Part shown: in pieces, positions 34,470-43,498 of the stretch
Layout: each line of letters opens with the position of its first letter
Numbering within the stretch: the stretch's first letter is position 1
Source: an uncultured Mycoplasmatota bacterium
Lineage (GTDB): Bacteria > Bacillota_I > Bacilli_A > RF39 > UBA660
Length of the DNA stretch: 64,000 nucleotides
Direction of reading: 5' to 3'
Assembly (NCBI GenBank): GCA_900554305.1
Contig: USGV01000004.1
Coordinates: 4,324-68,323 of the forward strand
Program-made: the position numbers and the translations under genes
The notes under the pieces: model-generated
What the model saw: only the letters and a program-made list of their open reading frames with translations
The model's database searches: none
Told to the model about the DNA's origin: nothing

Positions 34470-35492
34470 TTACCTACGAAATAAACCAAAAATTTTACCT
34501 GTTTCTTTCTTCTCTTCTTTTTTAGCAACAATACCTAATCGAGATAAGAAATCTTCCAAAATAGGGTTTTTCTTTCTTTCATCTAGCGGAGGCATATTAT
34601 AAAACACCCTTGCTTTCGCTTCATATTCAAAATCCATAATATCTTTATTGGAAAGCAAACTTTTGTTTAAAACAATTTTTTGATGTTGAAGTTTTGAAAA
34701 AATATTACGATTTCTCCGCATCAACTTATTAAGTTTAATCGTGGATGGTTCCAATAAATACAAAACTTCTCCACAGAAAGAATCATCAGGATATTCATTT
34801 AAATCAACCAAAAGAACAGAGGCACCAGAATAACGTGTCAAAGCACCCTGCAATTGATCAGAAGAAATAGATATCATATTTTTGTCACCAAAAAACTGAA
34901 AATCATTTTTATTAAGTTCTAAAGCAACAATAGTATCTCCAAAATGAGTTCTTAACTCTTTTTTCAATATATAAATAAAAGTGGTTGCACCAGCATGCTC
35001 TGTAACATTTCGTACCCCTATCACCCTAGAGCCACGAAAACTAGTAGAACTATCAGAGACACTAGAACCACTATCAACATTTGTCATAACTGAATTTACA
35101 TTAGGAACATCATTTAATTGCTGAATATGAGCAACCTGTTTATAAGTATTTGGATGTTCTAATAAATATTTTACTCCCTCTATATTCGTAGTAAAATTAT
35201 AAATTCCCATAGAAACTAATTTAGACAAAAAATTAGAAGTACAAACATCACTTCCTTCTGGCAAAAAGAAAACAATTTTTTCTACATCTAACCCCATTGC
35301 TATAGTTTGAAAACTTTTAACACTATGATAATCTTTGATTGCAGTCACATCCAAAACCATTTTATTGTAAAAAAAGTTTTTAAACATTTCTACTAGCTCA
35401 GTTGCATCATATTCACCAGAGATACTTTTTATTATATCAATATCTAATCCTGATAAAACATTACGTTGCTGATTACTAACAATAACATTCAT
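34470..35492 (-). CDS. CpaE/TadZ-like protein with degenerate ATPase site
   Basis: The 340-residue protein has the CpaE layout: an N-terminal receiver-like domain (about 1-110, VIVSNQQRN ... VEKIVFFLPEGSDVCTS) and a MinD/ParA-like domain. The P-loop position reads VTEHAGATTFIYIL near residue 162 and lacks the deviant Walker lysines (KGGxGKT), so ATP hydrolysis is doubtful. Later parts fit: VALELNKNDF, ASVLLVDLNEYPDD. CpaE/TadZ proteins position Tad pili. It lies between the TadE-like and VirB2-like genes. Start at 35492 follows GAGGTGAC. Confidence 0.75.
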   Translation of the reverse strand: MNVIVSNQQRNVLSGLDIDIIKSISGEYDATELVEMFKNFFYNKMVLDVTAIKDYHSVKSFQTIAMGLDVEKIVFFLPEGSDVCTSNFLSKLVSMGIYNFTTNIEGVKYLLEHPNTYKQVAHIQQLNDVPNVNSVMTNVDSGSSVSDSSTSFRGSRVIGVRNVTEHAGATTFIYILKKELRTHFGDTIVALELNKNDFQFFGDKNMISISSDQLQGALTRYSGASVLLVDLNEYPDDSFCGEVLYLLEPSTIKLNKLMRRNRNIFSKLQHQKIVLNKSLLSNKDIMDFEYEAKARVFYNMPPLDERKKNPILEDFLSRLGIVAKKEEKKETGKIFGLFRR

Positions 35493-35506
35493 AAGAGTCA
35501 CCTCTT

Positions 35507-35950
35507 CTATTTAAACGGTGTTATCAACTTTGTATTACCAGAAATCTGAAAAATTTTTAAACCAGGCATAATCTTGTTGATAATTGGTATATCAATATTA
35601 ATCTGAGTAACAACTCGGTAGTAAACTTGCTCTTTAGACTCGGAAACAGCATCACCAGTTTCTTTAGAGGCTTTAAATTCTTTATAACAATATCCATAGT
35701 TACAAATATAATCATCTAAATGAAAATCCGGAGCACTATAACCTACCTGTTTAATATAAGCCTGTATTTTATTAGAACAAGCCGTACCACTCTTACAATT
35801 ACCTTCATACTGTTCCAATGATGTAATAATGTAGTTTTTAACGCGGAATGCCTTAGTATAATTAACATTAAATGCTAAATATCCACATACCAAAACTAGG
35901 AATACAACAATCATTGCTAAATTGACAACTCCACCTAAAGCATCCCGCAT
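35507..35950 (-). CDS. TadE-like minor pseudopilin
   Basis: This 147-residue protein has an N-terminal RDALGGVVNLAMIVVFLVLVCGYLAFNVNYTKAFRVKNYI start like TadE/TadF: a short lead, one helix and an amphipathic continuation. The external domain contains two likely disulfide pairs (NCKSGTACSNK and CNYGYCYKEF). No glutamate sits in the canonical place of TadE processing sites, so cleavage is unproven. Position between the Flp-like and CpaE-like genes fits a Tad minor pilin. Start follows AGGTGGTGTAGATA. Confidence 0.65.
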   Translation of the reverse strand: MRDALGGVVNLAMIVVFLVLVCGYLAFNVNYTKAFRVKNYIITSLEQYEGNCKSGTACSNKIQAYIKQVGYSAPDFHLDDYICNYGYCYKEFKASKETGDAVSESKEQVYYRVVTQINIDIPIINKIMPGLKIFQISGNTKLITPFK

Positions 35951-35965
35951 TATCTACACCACCTT

Positions 35966-36145
35966 TTATCTATTATGTTCAATAACAATATAACCTGATT
36001 TTTTATAATCACTAGAAATGTTTTCCCATTGACTATTGATAGATTTTTGAATATTAGGCCACATAATCCAGAAAAAACCAATTACTGCTGCAATAGCAAT
36101 AAGAGTAATTACTGTTAAGTTTAATTCACCTGTAGCTGCTTTCAT
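35966..36145 (-). CDS. Flp-like small pilin candidate
   Basis: The 59-residue protein is MKAATGELNLTVITLIAIAA followed by a helix end WIMWPNIQKSINSQWENISS and a hydrophilic tail. Size, single helix and position next to tadB/tadC and the CpaF ATPase fit the major Flp pilin of Tad systems. The G-E step could be a processing site, but the Flp-type Glu/Tyr five and six residues later are missing. It has a strong promoter (36186-36214). Start at 36145 is likely; a GTG four codons earlier is possible. Confidence 0.65.
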   Translation of the reverse strand: MKAATGELNLTVITLIAIAAVIGFFWIMWPNIQKSINSQWENISSDYKKSGYIVIEHNR

Positions 36146-36185
36146 TAAAACATACACATCCTTTCCTATTCTATATACATTATAT

Positions 36186-36214
36186 ATTATACCAACATAA
36201 TTTTACTTTTACAA
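36186..36214 (-). promoter_or_regulatory. Strong extended -10 promoter of the Flp-like pilin gene
   Basis: TTGTAA, 17 bases, TATAAT preceded by TGG (extended -10) on the minus strand, 41 bases upstream of the start. Confidence 0.75.
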
Positions 36215-36229
36215 TAAAATTTACTTACT

Positions 36230-37015
36230 TTACATGTTAAACATCATCATCATAGAAATCAAAATTACAACCATAGTACCCATACCAGTAACTACAAGCA
36301 TAACCATAGTTTGACTTTCCATATGATTAAGACGTTCTTTATATTTAGTTTCACGTGCTTTATTCTGTAAATTTGAAACTGTTCTAGAAAACATCATCAA
36401 ACGTTCTTGTTTTCTTTCCTGAGAACCAAGACCTAAACGATACAATAAACGCATCATACGCATAGAATCTCGTACTGGATAAGTATTAGCAAACTCCATA
36501 TATGGATCAATAGTAGAATCTCCAGAGTTAATACGTTCAATCAAACGACGAAGACCTGGTTTAAAAATATCAGGTGCATCATCAATAGATTTACCTAAAG
36601 CAACCGGAACTGTATAATGCTGAATTAAAATTTCCAAACTCTTTAAATAGTATGGCAACATAACATCAATATCATGCAAATGTGCTTTATAAAACTGTTT
36701 TAATTGTGTATACGGCATCTTAAAAACAAGAGCTGCTACAACAATACAAAAAACAACATTAAGAAAAGATAATTGATTTAAAAATATAAATAAGAACACA
36801 ATAGCTACTAAAACAGCATAATAAATTCTTTTTCTAAATAATATATTAGGATCAACTTCTTCACCGTATCTAGCATATACTAAAAAGTTATAATCTTCTT
36901 CTCTTAAAATATCAAAATACTTTTCATTATCAGCTATAAATTTACTCTTATCAATCGTATTATTATATATCAAAACAAATATAATAATAGCACCAACTAT
37001 AACAACCTCTACCAT
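36230..37015 (-). CDS. tadC: TadC-like platform protein (GspF family)
   Basis: The 261-residue protein has one N-terminal helix, a cytoplasmic region, two central helices (about 75-110), a helical cytoplasmic domain (YYLKSLEILIQHYTVPVALGKSIDDAPDIFKPGL ... LYRLGLGSQERKQERLMMF) and a C-terminal helix. This is the GspF/TadC pattern; with TadB it forms the membrane platform driven by the CpaF ATPase. It overlaps tadB by one base (TAATG). Confidence 0.85.
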   Translation of the reverse strand: MVEVVIVGAIIIFVLIYNNTIDKSKFIADNEKYFDILREEDYNFLVYARYGEEVDPNILFRKRIYYAVLVAIVFLFIFLNQLSFLNVVFCIVVAALVFKMPYTQLKQFYKAHLHDIDVMLPYYLKSLEILIQHYTVPVALGKSIDDAPDIFKPGLRRLIERINSGDSTIDPYMEFANTYPVRDSMRMMRLLYRLGLGSQERKQERLMMFSRTVSNLQNKARETKYKERLNHMESQTMVMLVVTGMGTMVVILISMMMMFNM

Positions 37016-37917
37016 TATTCAGCACCTACATTCTCATTATAATATTTTTCACCCTTTAATAAGAAGTACGTATTAATAATCAAAACCCCGTGTAGTAGAA
37101 GTTTTACATACCACCGCTCTAACATAATTAAATATGTTTCGCGTCCTAACAAATATTGAGTTAACATAACCAATAAATAAAGCATAACACCAAATTGTAA
37201 AAAAGATTTATGGAAAGATGCTCTCTCAATACGGTCACGATAGACACTTTCAACAAGCATATCAATATCAAGCTGCATATTATCCAAAGAATCCATCGAA
37301 TTTCTAGCACCTTCTTTAGTAATTTGTAAAAATAATTGATGCATATTCTTTACTATATAATAAGGATACAATTGACTCATATAAGTAAGAGATTCTTCAA
37401 TACTACCATTCTGATAAGCAAGTTCAATCATATGATCAACATCACTTTTTACTGGATCTTCTAGAATACCAGAATTACGAACTCCTTCCAAAGCTTTAAC
37501 AAAAGACTGCGTAGTAGCAAATTCCATAATAGTATTAGAAGTATAAACTTGAATTTGTTCAAAAATAAATTCACTATAAACACGTTTACAACGTAAATAA
37601 GATAAATATGGTATAAACATGATTACAACAATCATATAAACCAATGAAATAAATAAATTATAGAAATATAGATAACTAACTACGGCAGCAAAAGCTCCCA
37701 TAATAATAACTTGAATTAAATATTGTCTAGGAGTATATTCCTGTCCTAACTCCTTTGTCTTTTCACGTACTACTTTAAAAGAATAAGGTGCAAATTTATC
37801 ATACACTCCTTGTACTTGAGAAGTAATAAATTTACCAACATTTTGTCCCTTATAGTTACGATAAAGAACAATAACAACAACTAAAACAAGTAAAAAAATC
37901 AACTCTTCTATATACAT
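37015..37917 (-). CDS. tadB: TadB-like platform protein (GspF family)
   Basis: The 300-residue protein has an N-terminal helix, two central helices (about 70-110), the helical GspF-type cytoplasmic domain (EQIQVYTSNTIMEFATTQSFVKALEGVRNSGIL ... LFLQITKEGARNSMDSLDNMQLDIDML) and one or two C-terminal helices. Together with tadC downstream it forms the inner-membrane base of a Tad pilus. It follows the CpaF ATPase gene by 16 bases. Confidence 0.87.
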   Translation of the reverse strand: MYIEELIFLLVLVVVIVLYRNYKGQNVGKFITSQVQGVYDKFAPYSFKVVREKTKELGQEYTPRQYLIQVIIMGAFAAVVSYLYFYNLFISLVYMIVVIMFIPYLSYLRCKRVYSEFIFEQIQVYTSNTIMEFATTQSFVKALEGVRNSGILEDPVKSDVDHMIELAYQNGSIEESLTYMSQLYPYYIVKNMHQLFLQITKEGARNSMDSLDNMQLDIDMLVESVYRDRIERASFHKSFLQFGVMLYLLVMLTQYLLGRETYLIMLERWYVKLLLHGVLIINTYFLLKGEKYYNENVGAE

Positions 37918-37933
37918 AAATTTACACCCCTCT

Positions 37934-39361
37934 CTATTCTAAATTACCTAAAGAAGAAAAATCTACAGATGGCGTAATATTTTGCGCTACGTTAGAAGTA
38001 ACCATAGTAGGAGGACTAGGAGATGTCTCAACAGTAGAAGCCGGTTGCATAGGCTGCGCTACACTCGTAGCTGCCGGAACTTGAACCGTCGGTGTTACAG
38101 GTAGTACAGCACCCGAATTAGGGACTGTTGAATTAACAACAGGAGCGCTTTGTACTGTTGGTTGCACTACAGGAGCAATATTTGCAACCTGAGGAACCTC
38201 ACCGCCAGTAGTAGTATCAGTAGTACCACTAGTAGCGTCATCCTCTACTTTATGATTTTCCATATATTCTTCTCTTTCTTCATCATCTTTAAATGGTAAA
38301 TCATCACTCAAATGTTCAGTGATAGAATTAATATCAATATTTTGATTTTCTAAATACTCAATTAAATGAGGACTAGGTTTACGTAATACAGGTTCCTGTC
38401 CAAACAATTTTTGATATATAATTCTACATTGTGGTTTATTTTCCTCATCAACATAGAATTCAGCAACCTCATCAACCTCACGATGAAATTTTCCCAATTC
38501 CTTACTATAATAAGCTTTAATATGAACACCAATTTGAATATATCGATAAATAGTATTTAAAAATTGATTAACATCCAAATCTGTTTCCATCAAACTATAC
38601 ATACGATAAGGAATAGCAGAAGCCTTATCAGCATGAATAGTTGATAAAATATTATGTCCAGAAGAAATAGAGTTACGAACCGCAGAAACAGCTTCTGCAC
38701 TACGAACCTCGGATAGCAATATCCATTTAGGATTCTGACGCATACAAGTAACAAGCACATCTGTATAACTAGCAACATTATTTGTCTTCATCGCAACAAT
38801 ATCTCTTTGAGGGAAAATTTTATCCAAATGAAGTTCCAAAGTATCTTCTATAGTAATAATCTTTTCATTAGTACGAGTATGACTCGCCAAATACTTAACA
38901 AACTCTGTCTTACCAGAACCAGTTTCTCCACAGACAATAATATTACAGTGACCTTCTACACATTTAATCAAAATATCATGAATATCTTGTGTAAAATAAT
39001 CATCTTTAAGTAACTTATCCTTTTCCAAACGAATTTTGGCAGGAGTTTTACGAATAACCATCGCAATCCCATTAGTAGCGATAGAAGGATGAACGAAATT
39101 CAAACGCAACTCTGCTGATTCAGCATCCAAAAATGGTTTAGCATTATTAAACGTAGTTCCCATAACATTAGAACATTGAAAAGCTAACTTTTCAATAAAT
39201 TCAGGAGTTAATCCTTGAACTTCTACTCTTAAAGATCCTTGTGTTAGAGATCGTACCCAGGTTTGACCATTATTATCAAATGAGATATCTGTAATATCAT
39301 CATTATCAAGTAAAGGGCGTAAAGGCCCAAAATCCAACTTATCAAATATGTTTTCGTTCAT
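37934..39361 (-). CDS. cpaF: CpaF/TadA-type secretion ATPase with long C-terminal tail
   Basis: The 475-residue protein has the CpaF domain order: N-terminal domain (about 1-110), Walker A CGETGSGKTEFVKYL near residue 145, Asp box IEDTLELHL, Walker B WILLSEVRSAEAVSAVRN and His box GHNILSTIHADKAS. It powers Tad pilus assembly and belongs to the same superfamily as VirB11, which is otherwise missing from this T4SS locus. After about residue 375 there is a disordered tail rich in Pro, Val, Thr and Gln, absent from typical CpaF. Start at 39361 follows AGGAG. Confidence 0.93.
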   Translation of the reverse strand: MNENIFDKLDFGPLRPLLDNDDITDISFDNNGQTWVRSLTQGSLRVEVQGLTPEFIEKLAFQCSNVMGTTFNNAKPFLDAESAELRLNFVHPSIATNGIAMVIRKTPAKIRLEKDKLLKDDYFTQDIHDILIKCVEGHCNIIVCGETGSGKTEFVKYLASHTRTNEKIITIEDTLELHLDKIFPQRDIVAMKTNNVASYTDVLVTCMRQNPKWILLSEVRSAEAVSAVRNSISSGHNILSTIHADKASAIPYRMYSLMETDLDVNQFLNTIYRYIQIGVHIKAYYSKELGKFHREVDEVAEFYVDEENKPQCRIIYQKLFGQEPVLRKPSPHLIEYLENQNIDINSITEHLSDDLPFKDDEEREEYMENHKVEDDATSGTTDTTTGGEVPQVANIAPVVQPTVQSAPVVNSTVPNSGAVLPVTPTVQVPAATSVAQPMQPASTVETSPSPPTMVTSNVAQNITPSVDFSSLGNLE

Positions 39362-39390
39362 ATGCCCCACTCCTTTTTATTCGTTAAATC

Positions 39391-40209
39391 CTACCCCATA
39401 CTTTCGTCCCAGTAAGTAACTGTTTCAATCCAGTCACGAAGACTTTCACTACTCATTTCCAAGTCATCAGGTTTATCTTGTAAACTTTCATTAGTTGGAA
39501 CTGGAACAAGTTCAGAATCATATAAAGTTAAATAACTTGCCTTCTTTAATAAAATATAATACTCTTCAGGTAAAGCAAATACTAACATAGCTGGAGTTCT
39601 TTGCTCATCCAAATTCGAAAATACAGGTTGACCAGAAGAATCTTTAACAGCTAAAACTTTAACATTCTGAATAAATTTACCATACTGCATCAACTCACTA
39701 TCTTCATTAGTAACAGCCTGTTGATCTCCAGTAGTCTTTCTAGTTATTTTTAAATAAATATCAATATAATTTCCTGGATAAATAGAATTACCATAAGTAG
39801 ATTCTGTATTAACAGGCATATTATATAAAACATAACCCTTAGGATAATCTAAAATAATATTAGCAGGTAATTGTTCTTTTTCAACCACTTGTCTAGTATA
39901 AAATAAACTTCCCTGTGGTATTAAGGTATCTGCATTAGAATATTTATCTATAACATCTGCTTGATTTCTAATAACCTCACCTTCAAGCATTGAAGGAGGG
40001 ACTTCCATTGTCCCTACCATATCTTCTGTAATTTGTGTTCCTGGTTCAATTTGTTCTGTAGCATATGGAACACTAATAGGATTTACAGCTGCTTGAACAC
40101 GCATATTATATGCTATATATAATACCAAAACAGCAACAACCACACCAACAACGGTAACTGTATTTTTATTGGATAAAAACTTTTTTATTCCAACACCGAG
40201 ATTTCCCAT
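39391..40209 (-). CDS. cpaB: CpaB/RcpC-like SAF-domain protein
   Basis: The 272-residue protein has an N-terminal helix (about 17-36), then a SAF domain: VPYATEQIEPGTQITEDMVGT and LIPQGSLFYTRQVV, followed by an RcpC-type segment YNMPVNTESTYGNSIYPGNYIDIYLK and VLAVKDSSGQPVF. In diderm Tad systems CpaB guides the pilus through the wall or secretin; Gram-positive versions probably contact peptidoglycan. Start follows AAGGAGAGGATAAA. Confidence 0.88.
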   Translation of the reverse strand: MGNLGVGIKKFLSNKNTVTVVGVVVAVLVLYIAYNMRVQAAVNPISVPYATEQIEPGTQITEDMVGTMEVPPSMLEGEVIRNQADVIDKYSNADTLIPQGSLFYTRQVVEKEQLPANIILDYPKGYVLYNMPVNTESTYGNSIYPGNYIDIYLKITRKTTGDQQAVTNEDSELMQYGKFIQNVKVLAVKDSSGQPVFSNLDEQRTPAMLVFALPEEYYILLKKASYLTLYDSELVPVPTNESLQDKPDDLEMSSESLRDWIETVTYWDESMG

Positions 40210-40228
40210 TTTATCCTCTCCTTCCTTT

Positions 40229-40693
40229 TTATTCTTCTACTGGTTTACCAAAATCACTATCTGGATCATTAATCTCTGTAGTAACTAATGGATCGGTTTT
40301 ATAAGTATTTTCTAAAATAGCATCCAACTTTGTAGACATCTCCAAATCAGAGCCCTTAAAACTTAGTACTGTAGAAGAATCTACCTTGACACTTACTTTT
40401 GGTGGAACTTCATTTAAATCATAGAAAGAAAGTTGATAATTTCTAGTTGTATCTACAGAATCTGCAAATCTTCTAACAAAACTCTCAACAAATTTTTCTT
40501 TATCAATACGAAGCAATCCATTCTCACGATAATACTTTACATCAATAGCATCAACCATAGCTGCTTCTGATGTTTCCTTCACCAGGTAGTAATCTAACTC
40601 ACTACCTGATGAATAATTGGAAATAATATTAATCATTAATAAAGTAGCTAAACTCAAAATGATAATACCAACAGTTAACATCGCTTTATTCAT
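40229..40693 (-). CDS. Unknown single-helix external protein in the Tad segment
   Basis: The 154-residue protein has an N-terminal helix (about 5-25, AMLTVGIIILSLATLLMINII) directly after a very short lead, and an external domain with no Cys (LRIDKEKFVESFVRRFADS, VPPKVSVKVDSSTVLS). The architecture is that of a minor pseudopilin or TadE-type protein. I do not recognise the family. It precedes cpaB by 19 bases. Confidence 0.65.
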   Translation of the reverse strand: MNKAMLTVGIIILSLATLLMINIISNYSSGSELDYYLVKETSEAAMVDAIDVKYYRENGLLRIDKEKFVESFVRRFADSVDTTRNYQLSFYDLNEVPPKVSVKVDSSTVLSFKGSDLEMSTKLDAILENTYKTDPLVTTEINDPDSDFGKPVEE

Positions 40694-40699
40694 AAATGA

Positions 40700-43498
40700 T
40701 TATGCCCCCTTTCCAGTATTATTACCATATCCAGCACGCTTAGATGGATTAAGATGTGTAATAACTGAACTTCTGTAAGAAGTAACTCCATTTTTAATAG
40801 CGGTAGAACCTTGATAATCAGTATATTTATATTGTTTATTGTAATTTCTTAAATATTTAAGAGCATCACTATCTAAAGTAATTCGATAATCAAGATACTC
40901 ATCAGAATAAATACTATTACCTTTAGATTGAATATCTTGAATTAATTCAATTGGATTTACAGGGTAGCTTGTATTCTTAGCAGTTAATGCTAAAGATGTA
41001 GTCTGATCTCCAACATTATCAGCATCCAAAGTCCAGTTATAACCTGGTTGACGTCCTGTAATCTCTAATTTACTTTCATTCTTCTCAGTTGTCTCTTCAG
41101 ACTCAGGGAATAAATCATTTAAATCAACGATTCTAAATACATAATCCTCTGTTGAAATTGTAGTACCAGGATCACAATTATCACCTGTACATGTAGGATC
41201 AGGATCACAATCATCACCAGTACATACTATTTCATCATTCTCTAATGCATAGAAACATTCAAAATCAAAATTCCATCCAAAATATCCAAAATCTGTAGTA
41301 GCAGCATGAATATTGTAATCAATATCACTTTCATTTACTGAAGTGTTTTTATCAATTAATTTCCATCTCCACCAAGTTCGATTAGCATTAGCAGCATTTA
41401 ATGGTATACAGAATTTATCTTCTTGTTTATGCCATGCTGTATCATTACCTTTATTAACATAAGAAATTTCACCAGTCTTATTATTAATCCATGTACCAGG
41501 GAAACTCCAAGCTACTTGATACCAGTTTTGAGCACTAGCATCATCATAACATCCAGCATAACCATCTTCATCTTCAGGAGTAATAGTTAACTCAGGAATA
41601 AAGATTTCAGTTCCTGAAGTAGTTCCACTAAATCCTTCACCATGACTTGGTAATTTAGCAGTATCAACTTTTGAACTAGCTAATGGGAAATCAACTGTAT
41701 GCTCTTCACCATCAGTATCAGTATAATCAACACCAATAGTAAAGTGAGCAGTCTTAGTAGTACAACTAGCAGCAGCACTACAAGTAGCAATAGCTTGATT
41801 GTATATTTTCATATTATTAATTGTATCTTGAGCAGCATCAGACTCATTTAAATAAGTCGTGTCTGAGCAACCAGACCAATAACAATTATCTTGACAATGG
41901 TTTCCATTACCATAATCATTCTTCTTAAATCCAGAATAAACATTGTAATTACCATGATCACTACGAGTTCTAGCATCTTCGAATTCTTGATACCAACGAC
42001 CGTAACCACTTCCTACCCAAACAATACTACCATTTTGCCATGCGTAATAACCACTATAACCAGGGAAAGAAGCACTCCACATTTTTTGCGCAATAGACTG
42101 ATCTCCATAACGAATAGCTAATAAGTCAATATCACTTTCCTCAGATTCATAAACTTCACTATAACATTTATTACTACAGCTTTGGCTATATTTTCCACCG
42201 TCACATTCTTGAATACATTTTTCAAAGTCTTCATTTGGTCCACCTTGATGTGTATGACCAGAAATTTGGTTACAATATGGTGTAGGTGTACAAATACCAG
42301 GTGTAGTAGGTGGTTGTAATTTTAAAGAAGAATTACAAACTACTCTACTTGTTACTCTAACTTTATATTCAAAACAAAGTCCTGCTTTAGAAGCAACTGG
42401 AGGACCGTATTCAACAACAACTGATTCCTCACAAGTTCTAGTACAAGAACCACCAGATACTTCTTCAGTCTTACCAGACGTATAATGGTAAGTATATTTG
42501 ATATTCTTAGTATCAACTTCTTGAGCATAATAATAATCTTTATTTACATAATAATCACTATCAGACTCTTCTAATTTCCAATCACAAGTCATTCCAAAAC
42601 GAGTATCATCAATACTACCATTTTGAACTAAATTAGTATAATTATGACCCAAAGCCAAAGCTTTGCTTTTAGCATCATTAAATGCTGTCATAAATGACTC
42701 TGAAACTTCAGTTCCTCCACTAACAGATGCCTGATTTCTAACAATAAGAATTGCTGAAGCGATTAAAGAAGCTGTTTGTTCTTCAGTATAATTAAATGTA
42801 ACTTGACCAGAAGATAAACAGTAAGGAATAATGCTATTATAAGTAACTTTTTGATTCTCACTTACAGCATTATAATTATATTTTTCAATATCACCCTTAC
42901 TAACTCCTGCCTTTTTAAAGACATCCTTATAATTTTCATAACCAGTACCAGTTCTAAAAACACTACAAATACCATTATAATTTTGATTGTCTTTTAATGG
43001 TGTTTCTAGTTGAGGTTTCAACTGTAATGTCATATCAAACTCATAAGTACCTGCTTTTTGACCACTACTATTTAATGGTGCTTCATCATAAGAAAGACAA
43101 GTATCATCAGTCTCTGCTAAAACAAAATGTAACTCTACATCAGCAGAAGCATTAGCATTAAAAGTAACCTCCATAGGTTTATTAGGAGTAACAATACCTA
43201 ATTCCATAGGGTTATTTGTTAAATACTGCCCATTCGTAACATTAGTAACACGAAAACTACCCTTTTTAACAGTAATCGTCGCTTTGCCTTGTGAAAATGA
43301 AACTTTAGGCTCATATTCACTATTCATTTCTTCATCATTATTACAAGTAGCGCCATCTGTAGTCTTAGCTAAATTCTCATTTTTACTAACGTTAGCCGAT
43401 TGACGAGAACTTAAAATATTATAACTACAAAACGCAACAACTGCGACAATGAAAAGTATAAAAACCCCTATTATTCCTCTACTATACTTTTTCATCAT
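40700..43498 (-). CDS. Large Cys-rich membrane-anchored surface protein
   Basis: The 932-residue protein has one N-terminal helix (about 7-27) and a long external part with about 27 Cys, many in close pairs (CTRTCEES, CIQECDGG, CSNKCYSE, CTGDDCDPDPTCTGDNCD). A beta-rich N-terminal third contains KATITVKKGSFRVTNVTNGQ. The C-terminus lacks LPXTG and a second membrane helix, so the protein stays tethered by its N-terminus. I recognise no domain. It overlaps the sortase gene by 17 bases. It is the largest surface protein of the locus and a candidate adhesin or pilus-tip structure. Start at 43498 follows AAAGGTGG. Confidence 0.75.
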   Translation of the reverse strand: MMKKYSRGIIGVFILFIVAVVAFCSYNILSSRQSANVSKNENLAKTTDGATCNNDEEMNSEYEPKVSFSQGKATITVKKGSFRVTNVTNGQYLTNNPMELGIVTPNKPMEVTFNANASADVELHFVLAETDDTCLSYDEAPLNSSGQKAGTYEFDMTLQLKPQLETPLKDNQNYNGICSVFRTGTGYENYKDVFKKAGVSKGDIEKYNYNAVSENQKVTYNSIIPYCLSSGQVTFNYTEEQTASLIASAILIVRNQASVSGGTEVSESFMTAFNDAKSKALALGHNYTNLVQNGSIDDTRFGMTCDWKLEESDSDYYVNKDYYYAQEVDTKNIKYTYHYTSGKTEEVSGGSCTRTCEESVVVEYGPPVASKAGLCFEYKVRVTSRVVCNSSLKLQPPTTPGICTPTPYCNQISGHTHQGGPNEDFEKCIQECDGGKYSQSCSNKCYSEVYESEESDIDLLAIRYGDQSIAQKMWSASFPGYSGYYAWQNGSIVWVGSGYGRWYQEFEDARTRSDHGNYNVYSGFKKNDYGNGNHCQDNCYWSGCSDTTYLNESDAAQDTINNMKIYNQAIATCSAAASCTTKTAHFTIGVDYTDTDGEEHTVDFPLASSKVDTAKLPSHGEGFSGTTSGTEIFIPELTITPEDEDGYAGCYDDASAQNWYQVAWSFPGTWINNKTGEISYVNKGNDTAWHKQEDKFCIPLNAANANRTWWRWKLIDKNTSVNESDIDYNIHAATTDFGYFGWNFDFECFYALENDEIVCTGDDCDPDPTCTGDNCDPGTTISTEDYVFRIVDLNDLFPESEETTEKNESKLEITGRQPGYNWTLDADNVGDQTTSLALTAKNTSYPVNPIELIQDIQSKGNSIYSDEYLDYRITLDSDALKYLRNYNKQYKYTDYQGSTAIKNGVTSYRSSVITHLNPSKRAGYGNNTGKGA

